The position numbers were made by a program, and so were the translations under genes. A stretch of 64,000 nt of DNA from contig CM035360.1 of the NCBI GenBank assembly GCA_020137815.1, positions 625,001 through 689,000 of the forward strand. Direction: 5' to 3'. Every line of letters begins with the position of its first letter. The stretch's first letter is position 1. The DNA comes from Hormiphora californensis. Its lineage: Eukaryota > Ctenophora > Tentaculata > Cydippida > Pleurobrachiidae. This document shows positions 23,688 to 41,360 of the stretch, one piece after another. The notes under the pieces were generated by a model. The model did no database searches, was not told where the DNA came from, and worked only from the letters and a program-made list of their open reading frames with translations.

Positions 23688-23892
23688 TACTTCAATCTAT
23701 AGTAATCTGTCGCTATCGAGCAATTTAACTTCGGAGATGAATTATAATGGAGCATTTGAAGTTACGGGGACATTTGAAATTTCCTTGCCTGGGGGTGCCT
23801 GAACAACGAGTTCCAGGAATTTGACCCCAGTTTGCCATGACATTTTCGACAGAGGGAGAGGCCCACCCACTATGTTGCATTGTGTGATTCTC

Positions 23893-23896
23893 ACTC

Positions 23897-23962
<66 letters not shown>

Positions 23963-24056
23963 ATGTGCTTGTAAACATTTAAATACAGAGCATGGGTCAA
24001 ATATTAACCTGTCTCTCTCTCCCTTCTTTCCTAACCTCTCTCTCTCCCCTCTTTAC

Positions 24057-24123
<67 letters not shown>

Positions 24124-24250
24124 GGTACATGTCTCTCTCTCCCCTTCTTTACATGTCTCTCTCTCCCCTTCTTTACATGTCTCTCTCTCTCCTTCTTTCC
24201 TAACCCCTCTCTCTCCCCCTCTCTTTACATGTCTCTCTCTCCCCTTCTTT
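23893..24250. repeat. (CT)n blocks and TTTACATGTCTCTCTCTCCC repeats
   Basis: Pure CT runs at 23893-23958 and 24058-24120, followed by five tandem units of CTTTACATGTCTCTCTCTCC of about 30 bp. Confidence 0.9.
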
Positions 24251-24721
24251 CCTAATCCACCAAATTAAATACTCTCCCTCTCCCAATCCATGCTTATTTA
24301 CAGCAGGTTTGCCCCTCCCACCAGGCCTGCTTGTATTATTAAATTAATATACTACTATCTTAAGAAAAGTCCATACGTTTGGTATTGCTTATAATCCAAG
24401 CTAAAGTGACCAAAATTGACCAATACATCAGGCTCTTCATCCTTGGCCAACTTTTTTTAAAGCTCGGGGGTTTATTGGAAACCCGAAATTACCTAAAATT
24501 ATTATTATTAAACGCTTAGTTATCTAATTAATCCCTGCACTAATTAACATATTAAACCATTACTAATTATCTAATTAAACCTATTACTGCTCAACTAATT
24601 ACACCCTTCACTAATTAACTAAACCCATTGCTAGGATGGCACCCCTCTGACCGGATATGGTTAGCAATATCACCACACAGCTGAAAATGTCTACACTCAA
24701 TGATAAATTATTTCCCGACAC

Positions 24722-24872
24722 CTTGGTGAGTAAAGGTTGCCATGGTTACTATCATCACCTTTACTTACCATGGTAACCATGGTAACCAATACCCTTACCA
24801 TGATGGTGAGTAAGGGTATTGGTTACCATGGTTACCATGGTAAGTAAAGGTATTGGTTGCCATGGTATGTTT
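24722..24872. repeat. Palindrome built from ATGGTAACCATGGTAACC
   Basis: Two arms of about 65 bp containing CTTACCATGGTAACCATGGT and its complement meet at about 24800. The same core word recurs many times at 43.4-47.1 kb and at 56.8 kb. Confidence 0.8.
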
Positions 24873-25149
24873 TATTTTTTAGAAAATTCCTCACTATCAC
24901 AATTGAAGCTACATTTTGTTAATTGTTGTACATTCATTTCCAGTAGACTTTGGTCTAATTTGAATAATTGATCACACTAGACTCCCCTCTCACCCTGGCG
25001 ACAAGCAGGGTGCATGTTACTCGCTGTGCAAACACAGCCGGGGGGGGCGAGGTTAGAGAGGGCGCTGTGCAAACACAGCCGGGGGGGGGAGGTTAGAGAG
25101 GGTTAGATAGGGTCCATCTCAGAGAGGAGGGAGTCTTGGTTGGTCAGAA

Positions 25150-25475
25150 TACGGGGAACTAGAAAGTGAGAGAAAAGGTTCTTTGGGAACTTAGAAAGTG
25201 AGAAAAAAACATCTTTGGGAACTTAGAAAGTGAGAGAAAAGGTTCTTTGGGAACTTAGAAAGTGAGAGAAAAGGTTCTTTGGGAACTTAGAAAGTGAGAT
25301 AAAAGGTTCTTTGGGAACTTAGAAAGTGAGATAAAAGCATCTTCGGGAACTTAGAAAGTGGTAGAAAAGCATCTTTGGGAACTTAGAAAGTGGGATAAAA
25401 GGTTCTTTGGGAACTTAGAAAGTGAGAGAAAAGGTTCTTTGGGAACTTAGAAAGTGAGAGAAAAGGTTCTTTTTA
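25150..25475. repeat. 33-bp minisatellite (GGTTCTTTGGGAACTTAGAA)n
   Basis: About ten tandem copies of GGTTCTTTGGGAACTTAGAA plus AGTGAGAGAAAA, with AAGCATCTT variants in four units. Confidence 0.92.
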
Positions 25476-25748
25476 GAGACAACACAATTAGAGGGGGCAG
25501 AGAAGGGCTGGATAGTTTCTGCATTGTCCCCTCATCTAATTACTGGACGGGGATGTGTGGTGTTTAGAAGAATGTGAACCAGGTTGCAGAGGGGGGGGGG
25601 GGGGGAGATACTTGTAGTACGTGGTGGATATCGAAAAAGCAGCATCTGGTTGGGTTAAGTGTTTTAAATGGTTAGAACCTTCTAGAAGGAATATATTGCA
25701 TTCTATAGTCTTTAGCCTACTCTCTTTCCTTTCTCTCTTTCTTTGCGA

Positions 25749-32309
<6,561 letters not shown>

Positions 32310-32310
<1 letters not shown>

Positions 32311-35069
32311 AGGCACGATGCCAATCTGGCAGGTTTCCTCCTAATTATTGCTCATTTTGGCACACTGCCAGCCTTACATCACATATACCGTGGTGGTGGT
32401 GTGGGCCGCGAGACATATGGCACTCTTCCAGAATTGAATATATAACAAGCTTTATACCCCCCTTATCACGCTTTATATACTTGCTTTGTTTTTTTTTTTT
32501 TTTTTTTTTTTTCCTTCCTCTATGCGGCATATTCCCCTTTCTTGGTAATAGACCATCTCTGTTGGTGTTACACTAGAAAGTAACAGCTCTCAACGCTGAC
32601 CCTTGTTTGGCCCCAGTTTTTCTCAAACCGGCACTGTCTGACTCACTTAATCACTAGTGTATGTTAACAATCTCGATAACATGCAGAGCAGTTTTGTCAA
32701 ACAAAGTTAATGTCATGGTTTCGGGCACGGTCGCTAACTGCGCCGTAGGGCACATGTGATAGGGTTCTGACAGACTGACGAACTGGAGGGGTAGCAAACA
32801 GGGAAAGGTGCCCCGCCTAGCCGAGATCCTCTGGAGCGAGGTCTTGGTTACAGGTGGGAAGGGTGAATGGTAGGGGGTTGGGAATGGAACTAAGGGAAGG
32901 GAAGAGATTGTGCTAGTTCCCGGTTGTTAGACATTTATAAACAATCTTATGTCTATATTGTCCTACAACCCGGAACTGATGCAGGGATAAAACAGGGGCG
33001 AAATGATATTGAGTGATACTGATCGTGAGGGCAAAGGTTAATACTATGGCGTGGGGTGAGTGCGTGATGCCGCTAGGTCCAAATTTTACATGAGATACTG
33101 TTCTAGTGAATGGGTAGGAAGATTCAGATTCGCCCAATCACTAGCCAGCCAATCGATAGCCAGTCGCCCATTGCCCAACCAGGTGATAATGTGGTATGTG
33201 GAAAAAGAGAGTGGGGCTACTGATTAGATCAGAAAGACGAGATAAAGGAGCGGGAGAGAGGCGAGAGACAGAGGAAGGGATAGACACAGGAAGACGGGAC
33301 AGGGTAGGGGGATGAAATAAGCTACACCAGACCCGCTAATAGGGACCCTATCAAAAGAAGGATAAGGGAGATCTCCCGGGGAACTACATAGAGAAAGAAG
33401 GGGAAGAGAAGAGAAACGTGAGACCAGGAAGGGCAATTAACACCGAAAATGGTTCCGAACCAGATAGAGATGAAATACAAGACTAATAGGATCCCAGAGA
33501 GAGAGAGAGAGAGAGAGAGAAGGAGCAGGGAGGAGCGAGAAATGAAAGAGAGAAGGAGAGAGGGGGAAGGAGAGAAAAAGGAAGAAGGAGAAGAGAAAGG
33601 AATAGGGTGCACTGAAAAATGGGGAGGTGACTTGTGCAATTTGGAAGAGCATTACCGAGATTCAGATACCTGAAGAATGATAGTTGTGGTAGTGTGAGCG
33701 AGTGAACTCACCGCTCCTTATCGGGAGCATGCCCTGCAAATGAACTCCCTAGCAATAAGGGGGGTTAAGATTTGTGATTATTATCGGTTTTCAATTCTTA
33801 CCCTTGGTCGACCTGATTGAAATGGTATGGCTGACTTGTGAACCCTGTACAGGACCTTGACGAGTGGGAGAAGACAAACAACCCCATCCAACCCCAGCCA
33901 TCCCGAAACTAGCCCCTCGATGCCAAAAAACCAGGAACCCCCACTCAATTCTCCCTTATGAGGGAGAACAGAAAACAGCCCTGACCCCGGGTAAGAACGA
34001 CCCTATACTAGGGGAACAGAGCCCCTGAACCACCCCCTCTCATCCCACAGAAAACTCTGCCAGGTCCTGGAGTGAGTGCATGGCCTTACCCTTTCCTCAG
34101 CAGGAACGTGCTCTGAAACATGTTACCTAACAACTAGCAGTAATAAGTAATAACGGGGACAAGAGTAAAAACTAAAAACAACTAGACTGTTACACCAAAA
34201 CCAAATCAAGCTAAGCTCCAGTCCCCGGCCTGGACTAGTAATGATGACCGAAAAATGACTAAAGACACATACAACTAAAAGAAAGGACAAACCAAATAGA
34301 ATAAGAAGAAAGGTGACCTTGCTATAACAAACTAAAAAAACACCATGACATGTCCAAATCGAAAACAGCACTACTATAACACCCCCTAGCCTACACTAGA
34401 AATGAATAAGGAACAACACAATAACATGAATGGTCTTATCTGATTGGAGAATGTAGATCGGTGGTCGGTAGCTGGTCGTTTCTTTGCTGTATCTTCACAG
34501 TAGCAGGGGATGGCGGGAGAACGAGGTAGACAAGTGGTGAAATTCGAGAAGGCCCTCAGAGGAGGGAGAGCCGAGACGCACACACGAAAACAACAACACG
34601 AGAAGTCACTTGCTTTGTTGTTCGCCGGTAGAAATTATACCCTAGCTTGTGCATAGTTTCATGTTATAATACCCTTGCATAGTAGCACGTTGCTTTGTTC
34701 TCTCTCACTGTCCTTTACCACACATCTCTCTCACTGTGTCCTTGGGATATTATATAGTTGCCCGATATATGTTATTGATAATAATTGTTAAACGATAGGG
34801 GGCTCGAAATACATAGATTGTAGTGCGATATAATTATAGTTTCAAGTGCCTCTCCCAGTTCCCAGAGAAGGGGGGCTTCCCTCACTCCCCCCTCCCCCTC
34901 ACTTCCCCGTTTCTTCCCTCAGCAAACCACTGCAACTCTGAGCCCCTGGCGCCACAGGACCACACATGATAATTTGCTGTGTGATGAGAGAGAGAGGGGG
35001 GTGAGAGATATAGAAAGAGAGATAGAGAGAGAGAGAGAGGGGGGGGGTTGGAGAGAGAGGGGGGTGGGG

Positions 35070-35108
<39 letters not shown>

Positions 35109-35420
35109 AGAGAGGGAGGGGTGAGAGAGAGGGGGGTGGGGGGAGAGAGAGGGGGAGGTATTATATCTTTTGATGTGAAACGAGACTTTGGGGATCAGAG
35201 GGAGGGAAGTTGCCTTGGAAGTGGAGCAACATATTAAACTCGCTTTAGAGAGATAGATCATAGAAAGAAAGAAATAGATGGAAAAAAGAGATAAAAAGAG
35301 ATGAAATAAGAGGTAGAAAGAGAAAGGAGAGTAAAATGGTGGAAATATAACAGTGTACTACGCTCATTGCTGGTTTTGTTTTAGCTTACTTCCTCCTACT
35401 GCAGCAGTCCTACTGAATAC
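32310..35420. other. Intergenic region, no gene recognised
   Basis: Contains a T run at 32489-32511, GA-rich tracts at 33240-33300, 33497-33600 and 34985-35160, and otherwise unique sequence. At 33855 a CAG is followed by a 19-codon frame (DLDEWEKTNNPIQPQPSRN) ending in a stop, a possible last exon with no partner found. Confidence 0.4.
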
Positions 35421-35426
35421 TCTTAA

Positions 35427-37689
35427 CCCTTTGACGGCGAGAAGGATTGGCTCGATAGAATTGTCTAATTTTTCGTTTATAAGTAGATATTATCAACACA
35501 AAACGCCTCGAAAAGGAAATTTGTAATTCCGACATGTAGTTTTTGCTGGGCCCACTGTAGCATATATGATACTATCGTCCGTAAGAGAATTCTAGTAACA
35601 AATCTAAATTGTACAAGTTTGTGGGTGTTATGGCATAAATTCATGCTTTCATGAGGTTTGCAGCTACACGTTCTACAATCGTGAACGGTTTTTACCAGGA
35701 AAAGAACCCAAATTAGAGATTTGTATCATATATGATACTATCGTCCTAAGGGTAAATTCTCCTAAAACATACATAATTCGGGCTAGAAAAGGAGCTAAGA
35801 GACAAATCAGGGCACTAAAATGTGTCAATCATCGCATTAGTGGGGGTAGAGCACATATTTAGGTCGCTATCTGGATCCCTAATTGAGATAATTGGATAAT
35901 TAGCTAATTATCTGTCCTGCACGTGCTAATTATTCATGAAACTTTGCTCTGGGAAGGAGTTATGAGACAAATGGGGGCACTAAAATGTGTAGAATCATCA
36001 AATTAGTGGGGGTAGAGCACACATTTAGGTCGCTATCTGGATCCATAATTGAGATAATTGGATAATTAGCTAATTAGTTGCCCTGGAGCGCTAATAAATG
36101 AGACTAGGCGGAGTATACAAGACAAGTGAGGGCACTAAAATGTATGAAATCATCGCCTTAGCGGGGGTAGAGCACATAGCTGAGTTTCTATTCCCACTCC
36201 TAATTGAGATAATTGGATAATTAGCTAATTGACGGTTGCACACCGTCCACTTTTCACCAAATCCCGTGGTTTCTAGGTAATCCTGAGCTCTTTTGCTCAA
36301 TCTAAGGATCTTCTGACATCCGCTAATATCCCTAAACCCCTATAACCTTGTGCCCAAACATTAAATATGGGAAACTGTTATAGTACATTAGAGGTTGAAC
36401 TTGTTGTAGGAGCAATAGGATATAAAAGTTCTATAGGATTGTAGTTGGATCTTGGATGTATGAGAGGTCTAGGATGGAGCAAGAGGGTTCTAAAGAGCTG
36501 AAGGCTAGGCAGTGTCTAGGGTTGTATCCGAGTGCTATAATATTGTGTAAAACGAGTCAAAGGTGATGCAAATGGGGTTAGGGGTTGTCAGAAGATCCTT
36601 AGATTGAGCAAAAGATCTCAGGATTACCTAGAAACCACGGGATTTGGTGAAAAGTGGACGGTGTGCAACCGTCAATTAGCTAATTATCCAATTATCTCAA
36701 TTAGGAGTGGGAATAGAAACTCAGCTATGTGCTCTACCCCCGCTAAGGCGATGATTTCACACATTTTAGTGCACTCACGTGTCTTGTATACTCCGCCTAG
36801 TCTCATTTATTAGCGCTCCAGGGCGACTAATTAGCTAATTATCCAATTATCTCAATTATGGATCCAGATAGCGACCTAAATGTGTGCTCTACCCCCACTA
36901 ATTTGATGATTCTACACATTTTAGTGCCCCCATTTGTCTCATAACTCCTTCCCAGAGCAAAGTTTCATGAATAATTAGCACGCGCAGGACAGATAATTAG
37001 CTAATTATCCAATTATCTCAATTAGGGATCCAGATAGCGACCTAAATATGTGCTCTACTCCCACTAATGCGATGATTCTACACATTTTAGTGCCCTGATT
37101 TGTCTCTTAGCTCCTTTTCTAGCCCGAATTATGTATGTTTTAGGAGAATTTACCCTTAGGACGATAGTATCATATATGATACAAATCTCTAATTTGGGTT
37201 CTTTTCCTGGTAAAAACCGTTCACGATTGTAGAATTTGTAGCTACATACCACATGAAAGCATAGATTTATGCCATAGCACCCACAAACTTGTACAATTTA
37301 GATTTGTTACTAGAATTCTCTTACGGACGATAGTATCATATATGATACGGCGCCTTAATTGTTAATAACTCATTCAATTTTCAATATTTTTTGATGCGGC
37401 TTTTTGCATTCGGTCGGTTATGTCGAGCACTTTTATTCCTTCAAAGGATTAGTTGTGCCCCCAAAAAACAAAAAAATGAGAAATGTTTTTAAAAAAAGGC
37501 CGAAATTAGCCTCCTTAGAAGAGCTATAAATTTTTTTTCTTGATTTTCTGAGCTGATCTGGACGTGGTTTTAGGTTCATAATCCCTAAAACTAGCTTGTG
37601 ACAAAATATGGGCCACCTAGACAAAATATAAGGACTTCCAGGCCGCCTAGAATAGACTGTAGCATATATGCTCTGTCGCCGTCAAAGGG
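35427..37689. mobile_element. 2.26-kb giant palindrome, piggyBac-like ends, TTAA flanks
   Basis: Ends CCCTTTGACGGCGA and TCGCCGTCAAAGGG are inverted and sit between two TTAA tetramers (35423-35426 and 37690-37693), the target preference of piggyBac; CCCTTT-type termini are also typical of that superfamily. Arms of about 750 bp (about 35.56-36.32 and 36.59-37.35 kb) are inverted copies around a spacer of about 265 bp. Each arm holds three tandem modules with TAATTGAGATAATTGGATAA and GGGGGTAGAGCACA, and two copies of the perfect palindrome ATCATATATGAT. No transposase frame, so non-autonomous. Confidence 0.85.
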
Positions 37690-39107
37690 TTAAAAGAGAA
37701 AGCATGAGAGAGAGAGAGAGAGAGAGAGAAATATATAGAGAGAGAAAATGAAAAAAGTGAAGAATTTCCTGGACTAAGTCGAACAGTATAACTTACTACG
37801 TGAACTCTCTTTTTCTATCTTTCTATCCATCCCTCTATCTTCCTATCTCTCTATTCCTCTTACATTCGTCGCCAGGGATAGGAGGTTAGATAGGTATAGC
37901 ATACAGAACCCTCTTAGCACGTTGTACTACATCTTTACCCCCTGAGATAACATCCTTTTTCTATTTTTCGCCTTACTTGAACATGAATAATGGTATTTTT
38001 GGTTTTTGGCCTTGCTTGAACATAATTAATGGTATTTTTGGTTTTGCATCGCTCTCTCCAGTCCCTCTCTCCAGAACAATTTATCCCTCCAGTCCCTAAC
38101 TAGCTAACATCTCCCCACATAATAGCTCCCTCTAATCAACTTTACCATCATTCTGCTGTTCCTAGAACAACCCTAAATACCAATTACCCGCATCAGTTGC
38201 TTACCCAGTAAATACTTGCCCTTATAATACCGAATACCATGCATCAATTGCGTACCCAGTAAATACTTTATACCGAATATTTTATTATTCATCCCTGTCT
38301 ATTTATCTAAACATCCCATCTTGCCCTATAAAGAGGGTTTGTTGCCTTGCCCCCTTTGTAAAGAGGGTTTATTACCCCCTCAATTATATAATATGAGGTT
38401 TGGAATCTCTATAGTTCTCTTGCTAACCCAATCAATACTTGCTCGACCCTCTCTTACCCTGTTTGTTGCCTAATATAACCTCAATATTATTATTGTAAAA
38501 GAGGATCATATGACATAACCCCCTATCTCAATATTAAAGGCATGTCGTCTCTCTCCTAATCTCCTAACACACCTCCCATCAATGAAGAACCTTGTCACTA
38601 TGTTTGAAGGTAAGAATTAACTCCATATAAGGGCATAACTCCATATAAGGGCATAATAATATCGTTATCTTTTAACCATCGCACCATCACCTCTGATGGG
38701 TTGATTGTTGCCCCATCACATTTAGTTAAATAATAAAGAGAGATCACTTACACACGAACTTCATTCTGTTAGTTCTGGGACGAACTTTAGTTAACCATCA
38801 TACACATTACATCACATTATGTGTGCAGCATTGTTGCAGCGAGATATACCAACTGGCAGAATGCCAAGTCTGGGGAGGGGGTGTATCCCTCACTGCTTGT
38901 GAGGGTATTTAATCTCTCAATTATAAACTGTGTAGAGGACGCCGCACGATAAAGTCTGATCCACTGCTGTATCTCACTTGTCTGATTCTGCTGTATCTCA
39001 CTTTGTCTGATTCTCATAATAAAGTGCTGCAGCAGTATCACTCAATATTCTTGGATCTTTTTGAGCAGCTACTGCTACAGATGTGATACATACACTACCA
39101 GGTCTTT

Positions 39108-39206
39108 CTGTGTGTGTCTCTCTGTGTGTCTCTCTGTGTGTCTCTCTGTGTGTCTCTCTGTGTGTCTCTCTGTGTGTCTCTCTGTGTGTCTCTCTGTGTG
39201 TCTCTC
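39108..39206. repeat. (TGTGTGTCTCTC) minisatellite
   Basis: Ten tandem copies of TGTGTCTCTC, 10-bp period. Confidence 0.92.
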
Positions 39207-39345
39207 GACTCTCTGGCAGCTCTTTTTTTAACTTTTACATTTCTCCACCTGTGTACCTCTCAACTCTACAGTCTACACATAATAATAATATACATGGGTT
39301 TGGAAATATTACTGGGCCAGAACAGCAAGCTTGTTTGTCTGTTTA

Positions 39346-39378
<33 letters not shown>

Positions 39379-39949
39379 TAGGGGGTGTTGTGGGGGTGTT
39401 GTTGTATGTGTGTGATAGGACATGATGAAGCTGTTGAGCAGGTGTAATGTTACCAAACTCGCGAGAAGGGTGAGATTAGTGTTACTTGAAACATCTCCAA
39501 TCTCCCTTTTCTTTTCTTTTTTTGAGTCCTCCCCTCTTCTTCTCTCTCCCTTCTAGAATGAGACTCTTCCTCTGTGGTCTCTTTCCGTCTAACCGCCGAA
39601 GGAGAGAGAGAGGGATAGAGAGAGATGAAGAAAGGAATGATATAGAGGAAGGGATATCATAGAGAGGGAGGAAGGGAGAGACAATTTAAGTTGTCATCAC
39701 GGTCCTGGCGGTAAGCCAGAATGCCCTCCCTCTCTCTGATTATCTCTCTCTCCCTGTTTACCTCGCAGCTCATTTTGGACATGATATCACACGCACGGCA
39801 TCCCTCACTCTCTCCCTCCTCCATCTCCCTCCTCCCTGCTGAGTTGTAAAACGTTCTGTGTTTACCATGGGACTCTCTCTCTCTATCCCTCTCTCTCTCT
39901 CTATCCCTCTCTGAGTTGATCTGCTTTTATTATTGACCTGTATCATGCT

Positions 39950-40048
39950 TGGAGCTTGGTAACGAAGTTACCCCTCCCTTGCCGGCGCGCAAAGCGCACC
40001 AAACGAAGGCCGCGATGCGTGAGGTGTCTTCGATACCAAGCTTGGAGC
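39950..40048. mobile_element. Short hairpin element with CTTGGTAACGAAG inverted ends
   Basis: AGCTTGGTAACGAAG on the left faces CTTCGATACCAAGCT on the right. Inside is GTTACCCCTCCCTTGCCGGC and GCGCGCAAAGCGC. Related words (GGTAACGCGCCGGCAAGGGA) occur at 4444-4475 and GCGCCGGCAAGGG at 62353, pointing to a dispersed family. Confidence 0.55.
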
Positions 40049-40221
40049 ATTATATATTAGCCCTCGTTTATCCGTTTACCTCGGCCCCCTTGTTTGTAAC
40101 CCATCAGCCCCGCCTCCCCCTCTGTTTGTAAAAAGTGCTCTTTGGGTGCGTTATGAATTATGAAGTTTTGCCCTCCGGAGCATACACGTGGAGATCTTGT
40201 TTCTCTCTCTCTCTCTTTCTC

Positions 40222-40300
<79 letters not shown>

Positions 40301-40695
40301 CCCTCTTACCACCACCAACGGTCAATTTTCCACGTGCGCTCCCTACAATCTAATCATTTTTTCTCCCACTCTCGATCTCCCACTCTCGATCTCCTACTAT
40401 TGGCCCCTCATCCATTCACCCTCTTCTAGTCTCACCCATTCCAGAAAACAAACACTTTTTCATTGTCAGCAGCGTGGTAACACAATGCTTCATGAGGTTT
40501 TATTATTAGATGGAATGCGGGACACACAGGGGGCTGGGTTTTAGGGTGGTCGGGTATTTGGCATTGGTCCAAGATCGCTCTCTCTCTCTCTCTCTCTCTC
40601 TCCTCTCTCTCTTATTCTCTCTCTCCTTCGTCTCTCTCTCTTCTCTCTCTCTTCTTTCTCTCTCTCGTGTCTCTCTCTCTCTCTCTCTCTCCTCC

Positions 40696-40736
<41 letters not shown>

Positions 40737-40759
40737 TAACATTATCCTCCCCCCCACAG

Positions 40760-41305
40760 CTGCAATGATCTTCAACGAGAGCAAAGAGAACAACCCCGGT
40801 GCAGTTGAAGTTGTAACGGGCATGTCAACTCCTGAAAAACTAGTTTCAAGAACCTGCGAATCAGTCTGTGCACCTGCTAAGAAAAGGTACGTCGCCATGG
40901 TAACTCTGAACTCTATTATAGTGGGATCGTTACCAAGGGCTAACGCTCCTCGTTTTGTTGTAGCCTCTCTTATCTCTATTATAGTCGGGTAGTGGGTAGT
41001 GGAAAGATAGATCATTATGACTCAAAATAGACACCTTTTTGGAATTTACATGTGATTCGATTACGCATATAAATTTATTCAACCTCATATAATATGTAAT
41101 GGGAGTTTATAAACGGCCCCATGAGGGCCCCTTATAATGTGAGTTGGAGAAAGTGGAATTTTAATACGATCAGTTTTCGATTTACTGACATCGAACTGAT
41201 CTGTTTTCTCCATCAGGGGGGGGGGATCGATAATCCATTACAACTCTTTGCTTCATTATTTTACCCCCACCTGTTACACTCGCGCTCTCTCTCTCTCTCT
41301 TTCTC

Positions 41306-41360
<55 letters not shown>

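Larger units (their letters stand above)
24260..25740. other. Non-coding stretch with palindrome and minisatellite
   Basis: AT-rich sequence with TAATTA words at 24490-24630, the palindrome at 24722-24872, a 44-bp duplication at 25036-25085 (GCTGTGCAAACACAGCCGGG), the 33-bp minisatellite at 25150-25475, and a G run near 25590. No gene recognised. Confidence 0.55.
37700..40750. other. Region 5' of the FAM53-like exons; repeats, possible upstream exons
   Basis: GA run at 37706-37745, GTCTCTCTGT repeats at 39108-39206, (CTGT)n at 39343-39375, a hairpin element at 39950-40048, CT runs at 40200-40305 and 40577-40730. ATG-led short frames at 39424 (MMKLLSRCNVTKLARR, followed by GTGAGA) and 39559 (MRLFLCGLFPSNRRRRERGI) might be 5' exons of the FAM53-like gene, but phases could not be closed. 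Confidence 0.35.

Noticed and set aside
23438-23755. Frames with YKRWASPRKKLTR-type sequence, also at 47262-47908
   Set aside because: They lie in the foldback elements and appear on both strands and in all copies because of the palindrome; no known transposase features.
36091-36813. Two similar 69-codon frames on opposite strands
   Set aside because: They are the two arms of the piggyBac-like palindrome, so the similarity reflects inverted-repeat structure rather than a gene pair.
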